A stretch of DNA of 64,000 bases from Peptostreptococcus russellii (GTDB lineage: Bacteria; Bacillota; Clostridia; Peptostreptococcales; Peptostreptococcaceae). The notes under the pieces were generated by a model. It had not been told where the DNA came from. It did no database searches and was given only the letters and a program-made list of their open reading frames with translations. A program made the position numbers and the translations under genes. Below, piece by piece: positions 8,235 through 15,073 of the stretch; within the stretch, counting starts at the first letter, position 1, and each line of letters opens with the position of its first letter. The DNA lies in contig NZ_JYGE01000002.1 in NCBI RefSeq assembly GCF_003012055.1, positions 124,001 to 188,000 on the forward strand, in the 5' to 3' direction.

Positions 8235-9362
8235 TTATTTCTGTAATCTTCTGCGTTTGAAAGCAACGAATGCCATCAGTGCTGCACCGCAAAGAACGAT
8301 CATCAGAACATATGGAAGAGTGTTCATGATAATACCAGTTGTCGGTACGAAATTGTATGTGTTGGTTACATCAACTTTATTCTGTTTCTGTCCAAGTTTA
8401 CCTGAAACAGTAATAGCCTCATTGTACTTACCAGCCACTACATTAGTCTGTACTTGTCCGTTAAATACGCTTTCTGCACTTCCTTTATAGTTTGGTGTTG
8501 CAGACTCAACTACACTGATCTGTGTTCCTACCGGCACACCTGTTAATTTCATATTTCCGTCTGCTTTCAGTTTAAATGTATAAGTTCCGCCTTCGTTGAT
8601 TGTAATTTTATTTCCATCAGCATCTTTTACACCACCAAGTGTATTTGCATCTGTTCCTGTTGGGAAAGTAAATGTTGCTGTGAAAGCGAACTCTTTATCT
8701 TTATCTAATGTTCCACCATTTGCTACGATTGTCTTAGTTACATTTAAAGAACCATCTGTAACATAAGTCGGATCTGGTTTTGTCGGATCAGGATCAATAC
8801 CGGTACCGGCTTCCTGTACATAGGTGTTAGTAAAGTTAAATCCATTATTATCCGTATCACTGATGTCTACTTTACCTGTTGCTGCTGTTCCCTTATCGTC
8901 TTTTGTCTTATTAACGATAATGTTAGAAATCTCAAGTCCATTGTCACCATTTGAAACATATACATCCATTGTATATTCAGCCTGTGACATAATCATTTTC
9001 TGGTGCTCCGTATCAGTAATTGCAGGGGTAGCTGCTGTCTCTTTTACTGTATATTCGTATTTGCCAGCATCTGTCCACTCTGGAAATAAAACTTGAGCTC
9101 TTTTTGTTGTAGTTTCTGTATCAGTGGCTGAAAAGCTAATATCCGGAATAGTTACATTCTCAGTATTACCTCCCACCTGTTCAGCTTTAAAAGAAAATGT
9201 CTCGTCCTTTCCAACCTCTGTATTAAAGGTTTTACTGATGTAGGCTTCTGTTGTCGTGTCCCCTTCTGCTGCAAATACCGATGTCGGCATTACAAGTCCC
9301 ATTGTCATAGCACCTGCTGCAACAATAGCGAGCATTTTTTTAGATAATGTTTTTATGCTCAT
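8235..9362 (-). CDS. Major pilin (FctA-like shaft subunit)
   Basis: A 375-residue secreted protein. The signal peptide ends near VFAAEG. Two Spy0128-like pilin domains follow: the first begins AYISKTFNTEVGKDETFSF, the second SLNVTKTIVANGGTLDKDKE. Each carries the lysine near its start and the NTY-type asparagine near its end (NTYVQEAG, NTYNFVPT) that in this family form intramolecular isopeptide bonds. The C-terminus is VPTTG, a membrane helix and KRRRLQK, a sortase signal. A very good ribosome site (AAGGAGG) precedes the ATG. Its place between the signal peptidase and the sortase matches the FctA gene in the streptococcal FCT locus. Confidence 0.88.
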   Translation of the reverse strand: MSIKTLSKKMLAIVAAGAMTMGLVMPTSVFAAEGDTTTEAYISKTFNTEVGKDETFSFKAEQVGGNTENVTIPDISFSATDTETTTKRAQVLFPEWTDAGKYEYTVKETAATPAITDTEHQKMIMSQAEYTMDVYVSNGDNGLEISNIIVNKTKDDKGTAATGKVDISDTDNNGFNFTNTYVQEAGTGIDPDPTKPDPTYVTDGSLNVTKTIVANGGTLDKDKEFAFTATFTFPTGTDANTLGGVKDADGNKITINEGGTYTFKLKADGNMKLTGVPVGTQISVVESATPNYKGSAESVFNGQVQTNVVAGKYNEAITVSGKLGQKQNKVDVTNTYNFVPTTGIIMNTLPYVLMIVLCGAALMAFVAFKRRRLQK

Positions 9363-9420
9363 AATAATTCCTCCTTTGTGAAATTTTGATTAGTTTATAT
9401 TTGATTAACAGAGGAGAGGA

Positions 9421-9963
9421 TTAGATTCCTCTGGTCCGAATAACCGCTATAACTTTTCCTTTGACATCGTTCAAATCAATGCAGCCAAATGTTCGGCTGT
9501 CCGATGCCTGCGGTCTGTTATCGCCAAGTATAAATACCTGACCTTCTCCGACTGTTATCGGGAAATCCACTCCATCTTTAAATTGAGTGGTATCAAAATA
9601 GATATCCTGTGATACCTGGTCTGCACCATTTATCTTCAGTCCATCTTTCGTAATATCTACGGTGTCCCCTGCAACTGCAACAACTCTACCTGTTGTATTC
9701 CTTCCATTGTTTTCAAATACTGCCACATCACCAGATACAAATCTCTTATCCAGCCTGTAATACATGACCAGATCTCCATCTTTGATTGCCGGTTTCATAG
9801 ATACATCATTGATTCTTGCAATTCCATACAGGAATGTAAAAATAAGAATGATTGCAAAAATAATAATCACAATCTTCAAAAGCAACTGAATGATATCCTG
9901 TGCAAGTGATAGTTCCTGTATTGCTTTTTTTTCTGTCTCAATATCAACCTGTTTTTTCATCAT
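9421..9963 (-). CDS. Signal peptidase I-like protein (SipA/LepA type) of the pilus locus
   Basis: A 180-residue type I signal peptidase family protein with one N-terminal membrane segment. The serine box is present (NDVSMKPAIKDGDLV, Ser near residue 54), as are the later GDNRPQASDSR and FGCIDLNDVKGK boxes. In the box that normally carries the catalytic lysine (KR before a hydrophobic stretch and GD) this protein reads TGRVVAVAGD, with Gly at the lysine position. Streptococcal pilus-linked SipA proteins are also known to lack catalytic residues and act as assembly chaperones, which may be the case here. Two adjacent ATG codons follow directly on the stop of the upstream gene. Confidence 0.82.
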   Translation of the reverse strand: MMKKQVDIETEKKAIQELSLAQDIIQLLLKIVIIIFAIILIFTFLYGIARINDVSMKPAIKDGDLVMYYRLDKRFVSGDVAVFENNGRNTTGRVVAVAGDTVDITKDGLKINGADQVSQDIYFDTTQFKDGVDFPITVGEGQVFILGDNRPQASDSRTFGCIDLNDVKGKVIAVIRTRGI

Positions 9964-10797
9964 TCACGCTTCCATATTCAAACTTAGATATTCAAGGTTT
10001 CCGTTTAAACGAGTATGGAAAGGCAACCCTTTTTTAACAGGGAAATATACCTTGTTATCGAAAGCGGTCTCACCAGTTGGTGTATGCTGCATAGATATAA
10101 CTTGTCTCAAAACATGCTTTGGTGGCTTATGCCAAAAGGATATATCTTCAGCTATTTTTGTTCTCTCTTCATAATTAGGGAAAATTTCCAAGTGTTTACT
10201 ATAATCAATGTCATAAATTAACGGGTCTAAAATAGGTAAATCCCCAATTGCTTCATATTGTAGCATAAAATAATGTTTTCTATTTTTATTACGACTTTCA
10301 TAAATCATTTCTTCAATTTTCTGTGAATAAGAGATCTCCTTTTTAATAAGCTCTATAAAAGCCAGCTTCTCACAATCTGATAATATAAAACCCCTAAAAC
10401 TAATCATAAAATCAAAGTTAGTGCCGTGTCTAAACAATCTACCAGGTAAGGGATAATGTTTTCTATTACCCAACATAATCCCATATCTAATATATGGGGT
10501 TACATTTTTATGTGTCTGTGCTTTATAACTATATGTAATAGCATCATGGGTTGTAATGCTATTAATCTTAGATTCAATGATGATACGTGGCTTTATTACT
10601 GATTCCTCTTTTTCAAAAACAAGTAAATCAGTTTCAAAGGCCATTGTATGTTCCTTATTCATTTTAAAATCTAAATCGTAGGATAGAATTTCCTGTGCAT
10701 AAGGAACTTTATTTAATGTATCAAAGTAAATATTATCTCCAAGGTTAGCTCCTTGGAGCAATTTTTTCATGCTATTTGTCCATTCATTTTCTTTCAT
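9964..10797 (-). CDS. Unrecognised protein with a PD-(D/E)xK nuclease-like motif
   Basis: A 277-residue soluble protein, not a recognised family. Near residues 50 to 80 it has FETDLLVFE followed by RIIIESKIN. The D then ExK spacing resembles the PD-(D/E)xK restriction-nuclease fold. The rest is mixed helix and strand with no signal peptide or membrane segment. Its stop codon directly abuts the ATG of the signal peptidase gene, so the two are transcribed together if the promoter lies upstream of 10797. Its sequence is more A+T-rich than the pilus genes, so it probably came from elsewhere and now provides the operon's 5' end. A nuclease function is only suggested. Confidence 0.6.
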   Translation of the reverse strand: MKENEWTNSMKKLLQGANLGDNIYFDTLNKVPYAQEILSYDLDFKMNKEHTMAFETDLLVFEKEESVIKPRIIIESKINSITTHDAITYSYKAQTHKNVTPYIRYGIMLGNRKHYPLPGRLFRHGTNFDFMISFRGFILSDCEKLAFIELIKKEISYSQKIEEMIYESRNKNRKHYFMLQYEAIGDLPILDPLIYDIDYSKHLEIFPNYEERTKIAEDISFWHKPPKHVLRQVISMQHTPTGETAFDNKVYFPVKKGLPFHTRLNGNLEYLSLNMEA

Positions 10798-11176
10798 TTT
10801 TGACTTCCCCCAATTATAATTAAAACAAAGCTATAATTTAAGTATACAGCATTTATTGGTTTCTTTAAATTAGAATTATTACTATCGAGTGCTTAATTGT
10901 TGGAAAGTCCAGTATTATAATACACACTATGAAGAACCTTTTAATTTTGCCTATACTTTTTAATTATTCATTTAAAGTATAGGAACAGTGTGTTTAAAAA
11001 TATAATGAAAGGAAAAGCATAGATTATAGTTAGCAAACAGACTTTTTCCCTTGCTAATAGAGGTAACATAAAAGAGTTAAATATATCAACAAGAAAAAGG
11101 AAACGCATACAAGTTTTCTAAAAGAAAGAAAATATATAGATTTTTCGAAGAATAATAACTAGGTTTAATATCGAAC
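10798..11176. other. Intergenic region with an inverted repeat; pilus operon promoter side
   Basis: No gene was found in these 379 bases. A perfect 10-bp stem (arms 10950-10959 and 10974-10983) is flanked by further 7-base complementary stretches (acacact near 10922 and agtgtgt near 10987). On the minus strand a TATACT box with a TTTAAA 17 bases upstream lies about 45 bases before the nuclease-like gene and is a weak promoter candidate. The left end of mobilization module A should be in or near this region, but no attachment site is evident. Confidence 0.4.
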
Positions 11177-12520
11177 TCATCGTTCGACCTCTTTCCCTAG
11201 ATAATTATCATAATTCATCTTATACTGATACAACCTGTCCTGCTCTTGGCGGGAATGATTAAGTTTCTCAATGAGAGACTCTTTTTTTGTATGAAGTTTT
11301 TCAAGGTCTTCGTATATTTGTTTGGTAGTAGGTATAACATCAGAGTCCAGGAAACTCTCGGTAACAGCTTTTTTATAAAGCATAAGTTGAGGGCTATATT
11401 CGTTAATAAAAGCCTTGTCCTCAGGATGTGCTTTAGCATATTTATGAATTTCTTTATACTGTTCTATGATATATCGGTTCTCCATAATATTCTTTTTTAC
11501 TTCTATAAGTTTTTCAATTTCTTTATTTTCTGTAAGAAGATTTTGAACTTCGGCAGCTTTTTCATAGAGAGCCTTTTCTAGTTGTTCTCGTGTTTTAAAA
11601 CCTTCAGTTCTAACCTGGTTAATAGTATCTGCCATAGTAGAAAGGTTATGCTTTGTTGCCCAATACTTGTACCTAGGAGAGCTTTTAACCTTGTCATTAG
11701 CACTTATATCAATAACATTATCTAAAGGCTTAAAAGGGGCTTTAGTGCGTTTGTTTTTTATGCCAACTTCTTCTAAGATACGTTCTTTTAATCTTTCCTC
11801 AGTATAATTTTCCCCTATTCTCATAGCCCTTGTAAAACGTTGCTGACCATCTATTTTTTTAAAAGAAATATGCTTTCCATTCTTGATTTCATATCCATAT
11901 TGCTTCATAAGATTAAGAAAATCATCCCAGTCTTTAGCTTTCTTAATTGCTCTATCTATATCAAATTGAAGCCTACCCTTCCATGAGGTACCTTTCTTTC
12001 TCTCCTGATATTCCTTATAAGATTTACCTTTAGTTTTATATTTTTTCTTGTATTTCTCATAGTATTCATCAATGACAACAAGATTATTTTCCTTGCAGAG
12101 CTTATCACTTTGATACCTAATTCTATGGTAACTTCGTTTATTAGACTGATAGCATTTTCCAGTTTTCCAATTAACATTATTAAAAATAATATGGTTGTGA
12201 ATATGGTTGCGATCCACATGGGTTGATAGTACATATTCGTATTCACCATTTAAAACTTCTTTGGCCAGAGAAAGACCTATCTCATGTGTTTTTTCAGGGC
12301 TTACCTCTCCAGGAACAAAACTTTGTATTAAATGTCTAGCCAAAACTGTTCCTCTAGTATCATTGACTTCCCTTGTATTAATAAATTGTAGATGGGCAGT
12401 TGCAGGAGAGCAGTCCTCAGAAATTAATAATATTTGATCATTAGTTTTATCATCGCTAGTAATATAATCAATTGCAAGGCTGAGAGTGGATTTAATGGGA
12501 TGTATCTTTGTAATTGCCAT
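11177..12520 (-). CDS. Relaxase (mobilization nuclease, MobA/VirD2-like), module A
   Basis: A 447-residue relaxase. The N-terminal third is the nuclease domain, with the metal-binding three-histidine motif HVDRNHIHNHIIF at residues 101 to 113 followed by NNVNW. The nucleophilic tyrosine is probably the one in AIDYI near residue 19. The C-terminal part is a long, highly charged helical region. The enzyme would nick the oriT just upstream of mobC and lead the strand into a recipient through a conjugation machine supplied by another element, because no mating-pair genes are present. It starts one base after the mobC stop. It is the only full-length relaxase in the window; modules B and C have lost theirs. 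Confidence 0.9.
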   Translation of the reverse strand: MAITKIHPIKSTLSLAIDYITSDDKTNDQILLISEDCSPATAHLQFINTREVNDTRGTVLARHLIQSFVPGEVSPEKTHEIGLSLAKEVLNGEYEYVLSTHVDRNHIHNHIIFNNVNWKTGKCYQSNKRSYHRIRYQSDKLCKENNLVVIDEYYEKYKKKYKTKGKSYKEYQERKKGTSWKGRLQFDIDRAIKKAKDWDDFLNLMKQYGYEIKNGKHISFKKIDGQQRFTRAMRIGENYTEERLKERILEEVGIKNKRTKAPFKPLDNVIDISANDKVKSSPRYKYWATKHNLSTMADTINQVRTEGFKTREQLEKALYEKAAEVQNLLTENKEIEKLIEVKKNIMENRYIIEQYKEIHKYAKAHPEDKAFINEYSPQLMLYKKAVTESFLDSDVIPTTKQIYEDLEKLHTKKESLIEKLNHSRQEQDRLYQYKMNYDNYLGKEVER

Positions 12521-12521
12521 T

Positions 12522-12875
12522 TTAATCAGCCTTATTCATATATTTTCTTGTTAGGATATTTTGAATTTTAATTATTTCCCTTGAGATATCATCACTCTCT
12601 TTTTTAAGATCTTCAATATCTTCTCTATAGATTATGCCTGTACTATTTACTCGCTTTGCAATTTGATTGATGTTATTTGAATTCTTTCCTATAAGAGTTT
12701 GAAGCTTTCTAAAGATATTCATATCAATCACAAAGATAGGGGCTTCAAGTACACATTTTCTAATAAAATGTCCCATTGATTTTGACTTGCTCATTTCAAG
12801 CTTCTTTTTAAAAAGTTCTTTTTCTTCTGTCGTTAACTTAATTTCAAGACGTTCATTCCTAAATCTATTTGTCAT
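12522..12875 (-). CDS. mobC: MobC-like relaxosome protein, module A
   Basis: A 117-residue mobilization accessory protein. The N-terminus (NERLEIKLTTEEKELFKKK) looks like a ribbon-helix-helix DNA-binding segment. The middle (GKNSNNINQIAKRVNSTG) is the signature of bacterial MobC proteins, followed by a C-terminal helix. MobC proteins help the relaxase open oriT. It is encoded between oriT and the relaxase, reading away from oriT. Two close homologues occur at 35537-35890 (8 differences) and 49639-49992 (more diverged). Confidence 0.9.
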   Translation of the reverse strand: MTNRFRNERLEIKLTTEEKELFKKKLEMSKSKSMGHFIRKCVLEAPIFVIDMNIFRKLQTLIGKNSNNINQIAKRVNSTGIIYREDIEDLKKESDDISREIIKIQNILTRKYMNKAD

Positions 12876-12912
12876 ATGAATTCTCCTTTTCTTTTATATT
12901 TATAACAGGGTA

Positions 12913-13035
12913 TTAGGGGTAACCCCTAAATCATTCCGATAGGAACAAGTAGAAAATTGAATAAAAAGAAGTGAGCCTAAAAAGGTCCGCTTCATCAATT
13001 TTCTCGTAAGTGTCCGTACACTTACTGTGCTTGCT
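12913..13035. other. Origin of transfer (oriT) region, copy A
   Basis: Three stem-loops stand in a row upstream of mobC. A 7-bp GC-rich stem has arms at 12913-12919 and 12923-12929. A long stem has outer arms at 12951-12960 and 12995-13004. A perfect 8-bp stem GTAAGTGT/ACACTTAC has arms at 13006-13013 and 13018-13025 and is followed by TGTGCTTGCT, the likely nick region by analogy with other oriT hairpins. The same structure recurs in modules B and C. Nick position and function are inferred. Confidence 0.75.
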
Positions 13036-13282
13036 CATTAAAGTTTTTAAAAGCAGGCATTAAGCTAAGTATTTGATTTATATTCTAATATTACCGCACT
13101 TTGGAAGAATTGTCAGCGTGGATTAGCCGATTTTTCTGTGTCCATTTTTTATTTAATCCTTTTAAAAACTTTTTAAAATAGCGAATCAAGATGGTTATAT
13201 TTTCACTGTTATATATAAGGGGACTTAAGTAGTCTATGAGAATAAAGAAAGTCTTGGTGGTCTTTTAAAGGAGGAAGAATAG
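13036..13282 (+). promoter_or_regulatory. Conserved leader upstream of the small recombinase-linked gene, copy A
   Basis: No gene. The same approximately 245 bases precede the small gene in all three modules, with blocks around aatattaccgcac and gtcagcgtggatta strongly conserved. A TATATAA box near 13212 lies about 65 bases before the start codon and could be the promoter of the small gene and recombinase. In module C the oriT-proximal edge is separated from oriT by an IS110-family element. Confidence 0.45.
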
Positions 13283-13426
13283 ATGGAGGACATATTAGAA
13301 TATAGCATTCAGCTTGCTATGCTCAGGCAATTATTAAGTGAAAAGTTAATAAACAAGCAAGAATACTTTAAGATTAAAAAACTTCTTATGGAAAAATATA
13401 ATATTTCTTCAGATTTGACCTGCTAA
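13283..13426 (+). CDS. Small SHOCT-like protein, module A
   Basis: A 47-residue protein, MEDILEYSIQLAMLRQLL then SEKLINKQEYFKIKKLLMEK. The pattern of a short helix, a leucine-rich helix ending LINKQEY and a second helix is that of SHOCT-type mini-domains. It has an excellent ribosome site (AAAGGAGG) and two near-identical homologues (36302-36445 and 52070-52213), all directly upstream of the serine recombinase. Conservation at this place suggests a role in recombination directionality or regulation, but that is inference. In this copy an IS110-family element separates it from the recombinase. Confidence 0.75.
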   Translation: MEDILEYSIQLAMLRQLLSEKLINKQEYFKIKKLLMEKYNISSDLTC

Positions 13427-13618
13427 ATTTAACTAATCGCGGTAAAATAGGATTGTATAGAGAAATACAAAAGTGAGACTAACTATATGAAGTCAAGATA
13501 AATCTTGTAACTTTTTTAGAAAAGGTTTAAGTTTTTAAAAAGATGTTTAGAATTGAAAAAATGCATGACTAATAGAGCAACATTGTTGCCCTCGTAAAAA
13601 ATATAATATTGATTACAT

Positions 13619-14797
13619 TTAATTTTGTGGAACAAATGCTACATTGTTTTTAAGGAGATAAAAAATTACACGTATTAACTTTTTACCTACATGGCTTTGT
13701 GCAACTAAATAATGCTTACCTTCAGACCGCTTCTTATTCATGTATTCTGAAAAGGTAGTATCACGCATAGAAACAAGTCTCGTGGCTTGAATAATAGCCC
13801 ATCTAAGGTAAGTCGATCCACGTTTAACCATAGGTGTTCTGGAAGCGGTAAATTTTCCAGATTGGTAGGTGGAAGGTTCCATACCTGCAAAGGCTAGAAG
13901 CTTGGCTGGTGTAGAAAATCTTTCTATTTCACCAATTTCCGCTAACATGATAGAAGCCAGAGTATAGCTGATACCTGGAATAGTTAAGAGAGGTGTATTA
14001 AGTTCATCCACAACTATTTTTATCTGTTTATCCAAAGTATCTATTTCAGATTGTACCGATTGAACAAGTCGTATGGTCTGTTGTAATTCAAAAGATGTAG
14101 AACGATTGCTAGAACCAATAGAATTAGAAGCTAATTCTTTTAAAGCAATAGCTTTATCCTTGCCATATCTACCTCTAGAAGCCTTTTTTAGGATGGTTGT
14201 AAGCTTTGTTAGATGGCAAGAACTAATCTCTTGAGGTGTTGGCAATTCTAGCAATAAGGCATAGCTAGAATTCTGATGAATAGACCAGATAAATCCTTCA
14301 AGCTCAGGAAATATAATATCTAGCAGACGAGTTATAGAAATTTTAAGTTTAGAACGATAACCAACCATTCTGTAACGATGTCTAGTTAGTGACTTTAGTT
14401 CTTGAATTTGGTAAGATAAAGGAGAATAGGATTTTGATTCATCGGATAATAGCATCGTTGCAATGACTTTAGCGTCAGTCTTGTCTGTTTTGGTTTTTCT
14501 AAGGGTACTGGCCTTACGAAAAAGATTAGTAGCCAAAGGATTTAAAATAGAGATTTGAAAGCCTTTGGAATGCAGATAATTTGTAATGTTATTGCTATAG
14601 TGACCTGTTGATTCAAGTCCTATTTTTACATTGTTGACTTTGTTTGAATCCAATATAGAAAGGATTGTATTATAAAGCTTATCAAATCCTTCTTTATCAT
14701 TATTAATGCGTAATGAATCTGTGTATAATACACCATCAGAGTCAATAATACAGCAATCATGTTTAGATTTAGCAACATCGATGCCTACAAAAATCAT
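13619..14797 (-). CDS. IS110-family recombinase (DEDD transposase), module A element
   Basis: A 392-residue IS110-family transposase. The N-terminal RuvC-like DEDD domain is recognised by FVGIDVAKSKHDCCII, GLESTGHYSNN and KTDKTDAKVIA. The C-terminal Tnp domain has LLTIPGISYTLASIMLAEIG, LLAFAGMEPSTYQSGKF and the serine-containing RGSTYLRWAIIQA. IS110 enzymes use both domains together with a bridge RNA to recombine donor and target. I start at the ATG at 14797, preceded by AAAGGAG; the longer frame adds an implausible MAYYYYKGVV. It reads opposite to the small gene and recombinase around it. The frame is intact, so the element may be active. Confidence 0.92.
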   Translation of the reverse strand: MIFVGIDVAKSKHDCCIIDSDGVLYTDSLRINNDKEGFDKLYNTILSILDSNKVNNVKIGLESTGHYSNNITNYLHSKGFQISILNPLATNLFRKASTLRKTKTDKTDAKVIATMLLSDESKSYSPLSYQIQELKSLTRHRYRMVGYRSKLKISITRLLDIIFPELEGFIWSIHQNSSYALLLELPTPQEISSCHLTKLTTILKKASRGRYGKDKAIALKELASNSIGSSNRSTSFELQQTIRLVQSVQSEIDTLDKQIKIVVDELNTPLLTIPGISYTLASIMLAEIGEIERFSTPAKLLAFAGMEPSTYQSGKFTASRTPMVKRGSTYLRWAIIQATRLVSMRDTTFSEYMNKKRSEGKHYLVAQSHVGKKLIRVIFYLLKNNVAFVPQN

Positions 14798-14854
14798 AGT
14801 AACAACTCCTTTGTAATAATAGTACGCCATGTTTCCACGAACTCTATGTTAAAT

Positions 14855-15000
14855 GTATCCTTGCTATATATAAAACGTCATGCGTTATCTAACTAATTAA
14901 CAAATCAACACAGAGCTGCGGTTAGAGCCTCAATGAAAACAGTCTGCTTTATAAGAAAAGCTGCTGTAGGTGATTAAACTAATCCACAGCGTCTGATTAT
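14855..15000 (-). ncRNA. Candidate bridge RNA of the module A IS110 element
   Basis: The non-coding end upstream of the transposase holds, in transcription order, four candidate guides. TCACCT (14973-14968) matches the left target side up to the CT core. A hairpin and TTGAG ending at 14929 follow, the latter complementary to CTCA right of the core. TAGTTAG (14895-14889) is a copy of the element's right end, and CAAG (14863-14860) is complementary to its left end. This is the target-loop then donor-loop order known for IS110 bridge RNAs. The target match is short, so confidence is moderate. Confidence 0.5.
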
Positions 15001-15073
15001 GATTATATAGAAAATAATCAAGAAAGGAAAATGTATATGAATTCCTTATGAGTTCATTATACAAGGTGAGATT

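Larger units (their letters stand above)
13478..15065 (-). mobile_element. IS110-family element in the small gene/recombinase interval of module A
   Basis: Comparison with the uninterrupted module B places the insertion exactly: the sequence before (ending aagtgag at 13477) and after (gtgagatt from 15066) are contiguous in module B. The dinucleotide AG (CT on the element's coding strand) is present at both junctions, which is how IS110-family recombinases leave their core. There are no terminal inverted repeats. A long non-coding end (14798-15063) lies upstream of the transposase, as in the IS110 group that encodes bridge RNAs there. Confidence 0.85.

Noticed and set aside
10016-10036. A 21-base identity with 44020-44040 (TGGAAAGGCAACC and a T-run).
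   Set aside because: The identity stops at the T-run and the contexts differ (a nuclease-like gene against a fragment cut by IS3). It may be a shared codon stretch; no element boundary supports it.
13070-13100. TAATATTACC in the leader after oriT, identical to the nick nonamer of geminiviruses and related rolling-circle replicons.
   Set aside because: There is no rolling-circle Rep gene, the sequence is not in the loop of a hairpin, and the neighbouring relaxase uses a different type of site. The match is short and A+T-rich.
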